DNA of 22,523 nt from Thermoplasmata archaeon (GTDB lineage: Archaea > Thermoplasmatota > Thermoplasmata > Lutacidiplasmatales > UBA184), in assembly GCA_021798415.1 (NCBI GenBank), contig JAJZGO010000015.1:1-22523 (forward strand), read 5' to 3'. The first letter of the stretch is position 1. Each line of letters opens with the position of its first letter. This document shows positions 1-6,596 of this stretch, one piece after another. Under the pieces are notes generated by a model that worked only from the letters and a program-made list of their open reading frames with translations, searched no databases and had not been told where the DNA came from. Both the position numbers and the translations under genes were made by a program.

Positions 1-392
1 AGGCCGGGTCCTCTCCGCTCCGCATCGGCCGGGCCCGGCCGGGCGAGGCTCGGTCTCCGCGAAGTTGCCGACGAGGGTCCCGCCGAGGCGCCGTTCGCGG
101 CCCCGTCGCCCCGGATCCTCCCTCGGGTCTCTTGGCCCGCCGGGCGTCGGAGAGAAAGATCCACGGTGGAACGGGGCCGGGTTCGAGAGCGGGCGCTCGC
201 CGCTCGCTCCGTCGCGCTCGGGCCGCCGTGCGGGCTCCAAGCGCCTAAACCCGGTACCGGACGCGAGGGATCCCGCGGGATCGGCGAGGGAGCTCGTGGG
301 CTCGGGTTGACCGAGAGTTCATCCTTGGGCCGCACGGTCGTAGCGCTATCACGGGGACGGAACCTCGGCGAGTGTTCGGAGGGACGTGATCG
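1..392. other. Left-edge region without a supportable gene
   Basis: This stretch is extremely GC-rich. It has open frames on both strands, but their translations are low-complexity Arg/Gly/Pro/Ser text with no motif and no convincing start region. A perfect 16-base palindrome (cggccgggcccggccg) lies at 26-41. A minus-strand ATG at 25 could open a gene that leaves the window at base 1, but only eight codons are visible, so nothing can be said about it. No tRNA-like T-arm and no clear TATA box was found. The right end holds the leader of the membrane protein gene at 393. Confidence 0.5.
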
Positions 393-848
393 ATGCGGCT
401 CTGGGCGGCGGTCTATGCGAGCATTTGGATCGTGTTCTTCGAGATCCTCCTCGGGATGTGGCCGGACCCGCCGGCCGTCGTTCCGTACTTGCATCTCCTT
501 CTCGGGATCGCCATCGTCGGCGTCGTCTACAACAGCCTCCGCCAGCTCCGCGCCAGCCGGGTCCCGGGCCGCGTGAAGCGGATCGCGAACGCGACTTTCG
601 GGCTGTCGATCGTCATGCTGGTGACCGGCCTCCTCCTCTGGGTGGACTTCGGGAGCGGCTGGAACCTACCGGTTCTCAACTTCTCGGTCTTCCGGCTCGT
701 CTTGATCTTCCACGCCGTCAACGCTCTCGCGATCATCACCCAGGCCGCGGCCGCTGCCATCGCCTACGACATGTGGGAGGACCACGAGTTCGAGAAGGAG
801 TCGTTGCCCGGCGTGATCCCGCCCGCCCCGGTACCGGGGAAGGCCTGA
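393..848 (+). CDS. Four-helix integral membrane protein, possible b-heme binder
   Basis: A 151-residue protein that I do not recognise as a named family. Hydrophobic segments lie at about residues 3-21, 30-47, 66-83 and 98-124, so it is almost entirely a four-helix bundle with a short charged tail (DMWEDHEFEKES) and a Pro-rich end. The second and fourth predicted helices each carry a histidine (H34 and H107), which could ligate a heme b as in small cytochrome-b-like bundles; this is inference from position only. The ATG at 393 is preceded by a good Shine-Dalgarno-like ggaggg at 378-383, nine bases away. It stands alone on the plus strand and converges on the molybdenum hydroxylase gene, with about 50 bases between their stop codons. 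Function unknown; that it is a real gene is likely from the clean hydrophobic pattern and the ribosome binding site. Confidence 0.72.
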   Translation: MRLWAAVYASIWIVFFEILLGMWPDPPAVVPYLHLLLGIAIVGVVYNSLRQLRASRVPGRVKRIANATFGLSIVMLVTGLLLWVDFGSGWNLPVLNFSVFRLVLIFHAVNALAIITQAAAAAIAYDMWEDHEFEKESLPGVIPPAPVPGKA

Positions 849-881
849 GAGACCGGCCCGGACGTCCGACCGTCTCGCCCG

Positions 882-895
882 CCCCGGCGCCGGGG
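882..895. terminator. GC-rich palindrome between convergent stop codons
   Basis: The 14-base sequence ccccggcgccgggg is perfectly self-complementary. It sits between the stop codon of the membrane protein gene (848) and that of the minus-strand hydroxylase gene (901). It could fold in transcripts from either side and act as a 3'-end structure. There is no T-run, so termination is only a guess from its location. Confidence 0.3.
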
Positions 896-900
896 TCCGC

Positions 901-2931
901 TCACGGCCCGGCCGAGCGCCGGAGGTAGACGTCGTGGGCGCGTAGGGGCAGATTCGTCCAGTGTCGGCCGGTGTCGGTCTCGACGGCCCGCACGAGCGCC
1001 GGGGGGACTCCGACCGTGGGCGCCTCGCCGACGCCCTTCGCCCCGTGCGGAAGACGGGACGGGTGCTCGGCGATCCCGACCACCGTCGGCACGGCCGATA
1101 CGGCGGAAGCGACTCCCGCGTCGCCCAGGCTCATCGTTCGGACCTGCCCCGCGTCGTCGTAGTCGATCTCCTCGCCGATCGTTTGTCCGACCGCCTGAAG
1201 CGTGCCTCCCACCACCTGGGACTCGATCGCGGACCGGTTGAGCGCCCGACCGACGTCGTAGTACGCCCGGACCTCGCGGACCTCGATCGTACCGGAGGGG
1301 GTCGCGAGCGCTCTCACGAGATTCGCGCCGAGCGCGTTCGATTGGCCGGCCTGGGGTTCGAACACCGTGATGTCGCCGTGGCCTTCGAGCAGGAACCGGG
1401 CGTCGTACCGGCCCTTCTCGGATTCGATGGAGGCGCGCAGTTTGCGCGCCGCGCTCAGCACGGCCGCCGCTCCCACCATCGCCGAGCGGCTCCCCCACGT
1501 TCCGACCCCTCGGTCGAGGGCGTCCGTGTCGCCCCTCTCGAGGACGATCGACTCCTCGGGGACGGCGAGCTCGGAGGCGAGCAGCCCTCTCAGCCACCCT
1601 CCGTGGTCCTGTCCGTGGTCGTGGGAGCCCACCCAGACGTGGAGCTGTCCCGCCTCCACCTTGAGCCGAGCGCCCTCTCCGGGTCCGAACGCCGGGACGA
1701 GGACGAAGAACGAGAAGCCGACCCCGGGTGCCGGCCGCCCATCGTACGAGAGCGCCGAAGCGGCCTCCTCGAGGAACGGGCGGGTCGCCTCCACCTCGAG
1801 GCCGAGCGGCGAGCGGAACGGCGCGGCCGTCGCGTTGCGGCGACGGACCTCGAGCGCGTCGAGTCCGGTCTCGTCCGCGAGGCGGTCGAGCATCCGCTCG
1901 AGGAAGTACGCGGCTTCGGGCCGGCCGGCGCCCCGGTAGGGTCCGAGCGGGACCCGGTTGGTGTAGAACGCCCTCGCCCGGACGTGCGCCCGCTCGATCG
2001 CGTAGGGGCCGGTCAGCTGGAAGCCGATGAACCGCGGCGTGAACGCGTTCAGCCCCGCGAAGTACGCGCCTCCGTCGACCGACACGTCGCCCTCCAGGGC
2101 CCGTATCGTCCCGTCCCGCTCGGCGTAGAGGCGAAGTCGCGCCTCGGCGCCTCGCCCGTGCCGGGAGGAGGTGAGATGCTCCGTTCGGGTCTCGACCCAC
2201 TTCACCGGCCGGCCGGTCTTCATCGCGACGTAGGCGGCGACGACGTGCTCAGGGTAGAGGGACCCCTTGGACCCGAACGCGCCCCCGGTGTCGGCTTCCC
2301 GGACCCGGACGTTTTCGGGGGCGAGCCCGAGGGCGGTCGCGAGTCCGGCACGGACCGAGAAGACGGACTGCGTTGAGGCATCGACGGTGAGGCGGCCCGA
2401 CTCGAATCGCGCCACCGCTCCCCTCGTTTCGAGAGGGTTCGCGGCCACGCGGGCGATGCGGAACTCGTCCTCGAGAACGAGCGGCGCGGTCGGCGGCTCA
2501 AACGGCGGGCCGAGCGCGTACTCGGCCATGACGTTCGACGCGAGGGCTGCGTGGATCGGTGGCGAGGACCGGGCCGCGCGCAGGTCCGGCACGGGCGTCA
2601 GAGGCTCGTAGTCGACCTCGACCGAGGCGAGCAGGTCCTCCGCCCGTTCGACGGTGGGGGCGACAACCGCGCCCACCGCCTGGCCGACGTACTGGACCTC
2701 TCCCTGGGCGAGGGCCGGCTCGCTCACTCCGAGGGGCCCGGCCCCGGCCCCCTCCCCGCTCGCGGGCAGGGTCGCCTTCAGCTCCTGGCCATCGATCGCC
2801 CCCCGGACGCGCAGTACCCGGGCCCGGGCGTAGACGCTGCGCACGATCCGCAGGTGGAGCATCTCCGGGAACCGAAGGTCGTCGACGTACCGACCCCGGC
2901 CCCGCACGAACTCTCGGGCTCTCTCCGACAT
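901..2931 (-). CDS. Xanthine dehydrogenase/CoxL-family molybdopterin-binding large subunit
   Basis: Molybdenum hydroxylase catalytic subunit of the xanthine oxidase/aldehyde oxidase/CO dehydrogenase superfamily, hydroxylating an unknown substrate at a Mo-pterin centre. Visible family landmarks are an N-terminal RGRGRYVDD, TGGAFGSKG (about residues 215-223), GPYRGAGRPE (330-339), SHDHGQDHGG, GVGTWGSRS, and KGVGEAPTVGVPPA near the C-terminus, whose Glu (about 636) matches the catalytic glutamate. The AYxCSFR loop of true form-I CO dehydrogenase is absent, so CO oxidation is unlikely. At 676 residues it is about 100 shorter than usual; the shortening seems to lie mid-protein, after RRRNATAAPF. 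The ATG at 2931 is preferred over an in-frame TTG at 2949, because homologues begin close to the RGRGRYVDD block. No FAD or 2Fe-2S subunit gene lies beside it. No TATA-like box is evident upstream. Family assignment is firm; substrate unknown. Confidence 0.92.
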   Translation of the reverse strand: MSERAREFVRGRGRYVDDLRFPEMLHLRIVRSVYARARVLRVRGAIDGQELKATLPASGEGAGAGPLGVSEPALAQGEVQYVGQAVGAVVAPTVERAEDLLASVEVDYEPLTPVPDLRAARSSPPIHAALASNVMAEYALGPPFEPPTAPLVLEDEFRIARVAANPLETRGAVARFESGRLTVDASTQSVFSVRAGLATALGLAPENVRVREADTGGAFGSKGSLYPEHVVAAYVAMKTGRPVKWVETRTEHLTSSRHGRGAEARLRLYAERDGTIRALEGDVSVDGGAYFAGLNAFTPRFIGFQLTGPYAIERAHVRARAFYTNRVPLGPYRGAGRPEAAYFLERMLDRLADETGLDALEVRRRNATAAPFRSPLGLEVEATRPFLEEAASALSYDGRPAPGVGFSFFVLVPAFGPGEGARLKVEAGQLHVWVGSHDHGQDHGGWLRGLLASELAVPEESIVLERGDTDALDRGVGTWGSRSAMVGAAAVLSAARKLRASIESEKGRYDARFLLEGHGDITVFEPQAGQSNALGANLVRALATPSGTIEVREVRAYYDVGRALNRSAIESQVVGGTLQAVGQTIGEEIDYDDAGQVRTMSLGDAGVASAVSAVPTVVGIAEHPSRLPHGAKGVGEAPTVGVPPALVRAVETDTGRHWTNLPLRAHDVYLRRSAGP

Positions 2932-3082
2932 TGAACGGTCACCGGACAAGGGAGTGCGCAGGGCTGCGGTTCGGATGAAGGTTGTCGGGGGATCGTGGGT
3001 TCGGAGTTCGTTCCCGGACCGCCCTCCCGCTCCGTGCTCCGTCGCCTCGGGGGCCCGGGAACGACGCGGGGGCCCCCGGCTT

Positions 3083-3089
3083 CCTATAG
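3083..3089 (+). promoter_or_regulatory. TATA-like box for the SDR gene
   Basis: The sequence cctatag lies about 25 bases upstream of the ATG at 3111, in otherwise GC-rich DNA. This spacing fits an archaeal promoter giving a leaderless or nearly leaderless transcript. Confidence 0.45.
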
Positions 3090-3110
3090 CCCGACTCCCC
3101 TTCGTCGGGC
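3089..3110 (+). repeat. 7-base inverted repeat between TATA box and start codon
   Basis: Perfect arms gcccgac (3089-3095) and gtcgggc (3104-3110) flank an 8-base pyrimidine-rich spacer and end directly at the ATG of the SDR gene. The position, covering the expected transcription start, suits an operator for a dimeric repressor. If transcription starts further upstream it could instead form an RNA hairpin at the start codon. No regulator can be assigned. Confidence 0.4.
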
Positions 3111-4133
3111 ATGGCGGGTCCCGTGGACCGGACGAGCGACGCCGGGATCCTCGTCGTGGGGGCCACGGGGTTCGTGGGTCGGGCGCTCACCGAACGGCTC
3201 GTGCGCGAGGGACACGGGGTGCGCGGGCTCGTGCGAGCGCCGGGCCGGGTTCCGCCGAACCCCCCGGCCGGCATGGAGTGGGCCGTCGGAGACCTGCTCG
3301 AGCCCGCGACCCTCACGCCGGCGCTCCGGGGGATCCAGACCGTCTACTACCTCGCGCATGCCATGGGCTCCTCCGACCGTACGGGGGCGTTCGCGGTCCG
3401 GGACCGGACCGCTGCGACGAACCTCCTCCGTGCGGCCGGCGAGGCGGGGGTCGAACGGATCGTCTACGTCGGGGGATTGGGCGACGAGGCCTCGGGGAGG
3501 TCGCCGCACCTCGAGAGTCGACGGGAGGTCGCTCGGATCCTCGCGTCCGGCCGACCCCGCCTCACGACGTTCCGGGCGGCGATCGTCGTCGGGGCCGGAG
3601 GAGCCTCGTTCGAGATGCTGGTCCAGCTGGTCGAACGGCTGCCGGCCATGCTCTGCCCGAGGTGGATCCGGACCCGGTGTCAGCCGATCGCGCTCAGCGA
3701 CCTGGTCACCTACTTGGTCCGCTCCCTCGCCCTTCCCGAGACGGTCGGTCGCACGTTCGACGTAGGAGGGCCGGACGTGCTGCCGTACTACGAGCTCCTG
3801 AACCGGGTCGGTGACCGCCTGGGCCGCCGCTCGCGCCTCGTGATCCTGCCGTGGCTGAGCCCCGGCCTCTCGGCGCACTGGGTCGGGTTCATCACCGACG
3901 TGCCCGCGAATGTCGCCCGGTTCCTCGTCGAGGGGATGGCGACGGAAGTCGTGTGTCGCGAGAACGAGGTCCGCCGATGGATCCCCCTAGAGCTCCTCTC
4001 GTTCGAAGAAGCCCTCGACCGGGCCCTCACCCACCGCCCGCTCCGGCCCCTCGGGCTCCGTCAGGCGGTCGCACGAGCGGTGGGTGCGAAGCCGCACCAC
4101 GCCGCCACGGTGGACCTGACCCGGCTCCGGTAG
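3111..4133 (+). CDS. SDR-type NAD(P)-binding epimerase/NmrA-like protein
   Basis: A 340-residue atypical short-chain dehydrogenase. The N-terminal Rossmann motif GATGFVG (residues 17-23) binds the dinucleotide. It is followed by VGDLLEPATLTPALRGIQTV, a YYLAHAMGS segment and AGVERIVYVGGLGD, an arrangement typical of the YbjT/complex-I-associated (NDUFA9-like) subgroup. The usual catalytic YxxxK is not evident. The position after YVGGLGDEAS carries HLESRREVARIL, as in related members where the tyrosine is lost. That suggests a role in binding or redox sensing, or an unusual reductase, rather than classic epimerisation. The C-terminal half (FDVGGPDVLPYYELLNRVGDRL) fits the substrate domain of extended SDRs. 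Single gene with its own TATA-like box; divergent from the molybdenum hydroxylase. Family confident, reaction unknown. Confidence 0.85.
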   Translation: MAGPVDRTSDAGILVVGATGFVGRALTERLVREGHGVRGLVRAPGRVPPNPPAGMEWAVGDLLEPATLTPALRGIQTVYYLAHAMGSSDRTGAFAVRDRTAATNLLRAAGEAGVERIVYVGGLGDEASGRSPHLESRREVARILASGRPRLTTFRAAIVVGAGGASFEMLVQLVERLPAMLCPRWIRTRCQPIALSDLVTYLVRSLALPETVGRTFDVGGPDVLPYYELLNRVGDRLGRRSRLVILPWLSPGLSAHWVGFITDVPANVARFLVEGMATEVVCRENEVRRWIPLELLSFEEALDRALTHRPLRPLGLRQAVARAVGAKPHHAATVDLTRLR

Positions 4134-4256
4134 ACCGGACGGAGCGCTTCGCGGACCCGGCGGCTCGTCGCCCGGGCCCGACGCGGCCGCAGGACCTCCC
4201 TCGTCCCGGGGCCGAGGGGGCGCCGACCCCCGAATCCGTGGATCCACCCGAGAAGC

Positions 4257-4280
4257 GTTATATCGAATTCGATACATAAC
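4257..4280 (+). promoter_or_regulatory. PadR promoter with palindromic operator
   Basis: A TATA-like ttatat (4258-4263) lies 26-31 bases before the ATG at 4289, the right spacing for a leaderless archaeal transcript. It runs into a perfect 14-base palindrome, tatcgaattcgata (4261-4274). An outer gttat at 4257-4261 and ataac at 4276-4280 form a second, slightly offset symmetry. A palindrome over the TATA box and initiation region of a PadR gene is the classic layout for autorepression, with TATA-binding protein excluded when PadR is bound. The AT content is strikingly higher than in the surrounding DNA. Confidence 0.7.
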
Positions 4281-4288
4281 CCGATAGT

Positions 4289-4840
4289 ATGCCCGAACGC
4301 CCTGCCCCCGGCCCGTCCCCGGGCCGGATCGTCGGTCTCTACGCCCTCGCGGTCATGGAACGAGAGGGCCCGCTCTATGGGTATCAGCTGGCGGAGCGGA
4401 TCGCCCAACGCACCGACGGTTCCTGGAGGCCCGGGGCCGGCACGATCTACCCGGCGCTCGAGTCGCTTCGCGCCCGCCGTCTGGCCCGCCCGAACGTTCG
4501 GGGGCGTCAGCGAGTCTACCGCATCACCCGGGAGGGACGGGCGTTCCTCGCCCGCGTGCGCCGGGGGATCGCCTGGCGGTCCCGGGGCGGACCGGACATC
4601 GGCCCGCTGTGGTCCGAGATCGCGGGACACGAGGACCCGGGAGCGTTCCTGCTCGGACGATTGCAGCACCAGCTCGACGGGGTGACTCGCTTCCTCGCGC
4701 GCGAGGCGGCCGCCGGCCACCTCCGTCGAGAGTTCCGCCGCCAGCTCCGAACGGAGCTCCGTCTGGCCGAGGCGAGGACCTCTCCGCCCGTTCGGCGAGC
4801 GACCCGTCCGATTCGCCGCACCTCCCGGCGACGGCCATGA
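4289..4840 (+). CDS. PadR-family transcriptional regulator
   Basis: A 183-residue winged-helix repressor of the PadR family. The hallmark text is seen at GPLYGYQLAERI (about 27-38), then PGAGTIYPALESLRARRL (48-65) for the recognition helix, then GRQRVYRITREGRAFL (72-87) for the wing. The remaining C-terminal part (about 95-183) is helical and Arg-rich and would form the dimerisation/effector region. Its stop codon overlaps the start of the ABC ATPase gene (ATGA at 4837-4840), so it is the first gene of a three-gene exporter operon and very likely controls that operon together with itself. A typical inducer would be a compound the exporter removes, but the sequence does not say which. The last 25 residues are unusually rich in Arg and Pro. 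Confidence 0.93.
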   Translation: MPERPAPGPSPGRIVGLYALAVMEREGPLYGYQLAERIAQRTDGSWRPGAGTIYPALESLRARRLARPNVRGRQRVYRITREGRAFLARVRRGIAWRSRGGPDIGPLWSEIAGHEDPGAFLLGRLQHQLDGVTRFLAREAAAGHLRREFRRQLRTELRLAEARTSPPVRRATRPIRRTSRRRP

Positions 4841-5832
4841 CCGACCCCCCGGCGATCGAGCTCCGCGGGCTCTCGAAGCGGTACGGGTCGGGAGAGGGCA
4901 GCGTGCTGGCGCTCGACCGCGTGAATCTATCCATCACGAAGGGGACCGTCTTCGGACTTCTCGGGCCGAACGGGGCGGGGAAGACGACGCTCATCAAGGT
5001 CCTCACCGGCATCAGCGACGTTACCGAGGGCGAGGGGTCGGTCGCCGGGTTCGACATCCGCCGCCAGTCCCTCGAGGTTCGTGCCCGCATCGGGTGGGTC
5101 GCAGCCGAGGTGATCCTCGACGACGATTTCTCCGGCTGGGAGAACCTCTGGCTCCAGGCGAAGCTCCAGTCCCTCACGGGCTGGGAGGACCGGGCGCACC
5201 AGCTCCTCGACTACTTCTCGCTCGCCGACCGCGCCAAGGACAAGGTCGGCCACTACTCGACGGGAATGCGCAAGAAGCTTGAGATCGCGCTCGCGCTCCT
5301 GCACCAGCCGAGCGTGATCTTCATGGACGAGCCGACGATCGGCCTCGACGTCGGCACGCGCCGGATGCTCTGGGACATCGTCACCGGCATCCACCGGGAG
5401 TTCGGGGTCACCGTCCTCCTCACGACCCACTACATCGAGGAGGCCGACGCTCTCTGCGACCGCGTCGCGATCATCGACGAGGGCCGGATCATCGCCGAGG
5501 GGAGCCCGTCGGAGCTCAAGGCGCGCGTGAAGGCCGACCTGGTGCAGCTCGAGACGTCCGACGGGGTGGACGTCCGCGCGCTCTCGGACCTTCCCGGCGT
5601 CCAGGAGGTGCGGTCCCAGGGGAACGAGTGGGTGATCCGGGTCGCGTCGTCGGAGGAGTTCCTGCCGCGCCTGTTCGCGCGCGTGCCGACCGACCACATC
5701 CGTCGCATCAGCGTCGAGAAGCCGAGCCTAGAGACCGTCTTCCTCGACCTCACCGGTCGCCGGATCGGACAGGACGAGCCGATGCGGGACGTGCGGAAGT
5801 TCTACATGCAGATGCGGAGGGCCCGACAGTGA
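4837..5832 (+). CDS. ABC transporter ATP-binding protein (ABC-2/DrrA type)
   Basis: ATPase subunit (331 residues) of an ABC exporter. Walker A is GPNGAGKT (43-50), the signature loop is YSTGMRKKLE (140-149, the DrrA-like variant of LSGGQ), Walker B is IFMDEP (161-166) and the switch histidine is H198 in TTHYIEEADALCDRV. The C-terminal 90 residues (QLETSDGVDVRALSDLPGV onward) form the small regulatory domain common in DrrA-like ATPases, ending in KPSLETVFLDLTGR. The usual Q-loop glutamine is missing: where most members read IGYxPQ, this one reads IGWVAAE (about 85-91). The ATG at 4837 overlaps the PadR stop, and its own stop overlaps the permease start (GTGA), indicating translational coupling. 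Substrate unknown; the PadR linkage favours drug or lipid-like compounds. Confidence 0.95.
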   Translation: MTDPPAIELRGLSKRYGSGEGSVLALDRVNLSITKGTVFGLLGPNGAGKTTLIKVLTGISDVTEGEGSVAGFDIRRQSLEVRARIGWVAAEVILDDDFSGWENLWLQAKLQSLTGWEDRAHQLLDYFSLADRAKDKVGHYSTGMRKKLEIALALLHQPSVIFMDEPTIGLDVGTRRMLWDIVTGIHREFGVTVLLTTHYIEEADALCDRVAIIDEGRIIAEGSPSELKARVKADLVQLETSDGVDVRALSDLPGVQEVRSQGNEWVIRVASSEEFLPRLFARVPTDHIRRISVEKPSLETVFLDLTGRRIGQDEPMRDVRKFYMQMRRARQ

Positions 5833-6596
5833 GGAGTCAGTTCTGGGGCCTCTTCGTCCGGGAGATCCTAAGGACCTTCCGCAACCCGTTCGTCCTGCTG
5901 ATCACGGTCGTCCAGCCGTTCATGTGGCTCGCGTTCTTCGGCTCGAGCTTCGGCAACGTGAGCCCGGTCTACCTGAAGGGGCTCTTCGGGACGACGAACT
6001 ACATCGAGTTCCTGCTGCCGGGCGTCCTCTCGACCTCGATGCTCTCGGTCGGGATGTTCGGCTCGATGAGCACGATCCAGGACAAGCGCTTCGGCTTCAT
6101 GAAGCGGATACTGATCACGCCGACGTCGAAGGAGATCATCTTCCTCTCGAAGGCGCTCGGGTCGGCGACCCGGGGGCTCGTCCAGATCCCCGTCATGGTC
6201 GTGGCCGCCGTCGCGTTCGGCGTGTCGTTCGGCCTCTCGCCCCTCGAGTGGGCGGCCTGGATCGCCGGCCTCTTCTGCCTCGCGATCGGCTTCTCGAGCC
6301 TCTTCCTGGCCATCACGGCGCCGTCGACCGACTGGCAGACGCCGGGCGTCGTCTCGAACTTCATCACGATGCCGCTCATGTTCGCGAGCGCCTCGATGTT
6401 CTCCTCGAGCCAGTTCCCGGCGTGGATGCAGGCGATCTCGAACGTCAACCCGATCACGTTCAGTGCCCTCCTCGGGCGCAGCTTCGTGCTCGGGCGGCCG
6501 ATCCCGTGGGAGTATCTCGGCTACCTCGCCGTCTTCGCGGTCGGGATGCTCGCGATCGGCTATTTCGTCTCGGCGCGGTGGCTCAGGGTCGAGTGA
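5829..6596 (+). CDS. ABC-2 type transporter permease
   Basis: Membrane subunit (255 residues) partnering the preceding ATPase. It starts with an amphipathic MRSQFWGLFVREILRTFRN, the usual interface helix before the first span. About six hydrophobic segments follow, including LLITVVQPFMWLAFFGS, VMVVAAVAFGVSFGL, WIAGLFCLAIGFSSLFLAI and YLGYLAVFAVGMLAIGYF. The NPITFSALLGRSFVLG stretch before the last helix and the RxLxTPTSKEIIFLSKAL loop are standard in DrrB/NodJ-like ABC-2 permeases. The GTG start at 5829 overlaps the ATPase stop by four bases; other starts would lie inside the ATPase gene. The 3' end overlaps the convergent glycosidase gene by 14 bases. The pair should form a heterotetrameric (2+2) exporter. 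Confidence 0.93.
   Translation: MRSQFWGLFVREILRTFRNPFVLLITVVQPFMWLAFFGSSFGNVSPVYLKGLFGTTNYIEFLLPGVLSTSMLSVGMFGSMSTIQDKRFGFMKRILITPTSKEIIFLSKALGSATRGLVQIPVMVVAAVAFGVSFGLSPLEWAAWIAGLFCLAIGFSSLFLAITAPSTDWQTPGVVSNFITMPLMFASASMFSSSQFPAWMQAISNVNPITFSALLGRSFVLGRPIPWEYLGYLAVFAVGMLAIGYFVSARWLRVE

Noticed and set aside
178..260. Possible tRNA, prompted by a gggttcga T-loop-like sequence
   Set aside because: No matching acceptor or T-arm stems can be drawn around it.
65..310. Possible 81-residue plus-strand gene at the left edge
   Set aside because: Arg/Pro/Ser/Gly text only, no ribosome site, no homologous pattern.
961..2376. Plus-strand open frame of 471 codons opposite the molybdenum hydroxylase gene
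   Set aside because: Low-complexity Arg/Glu/Val text without motifs; the minus strand contains all family signatures.
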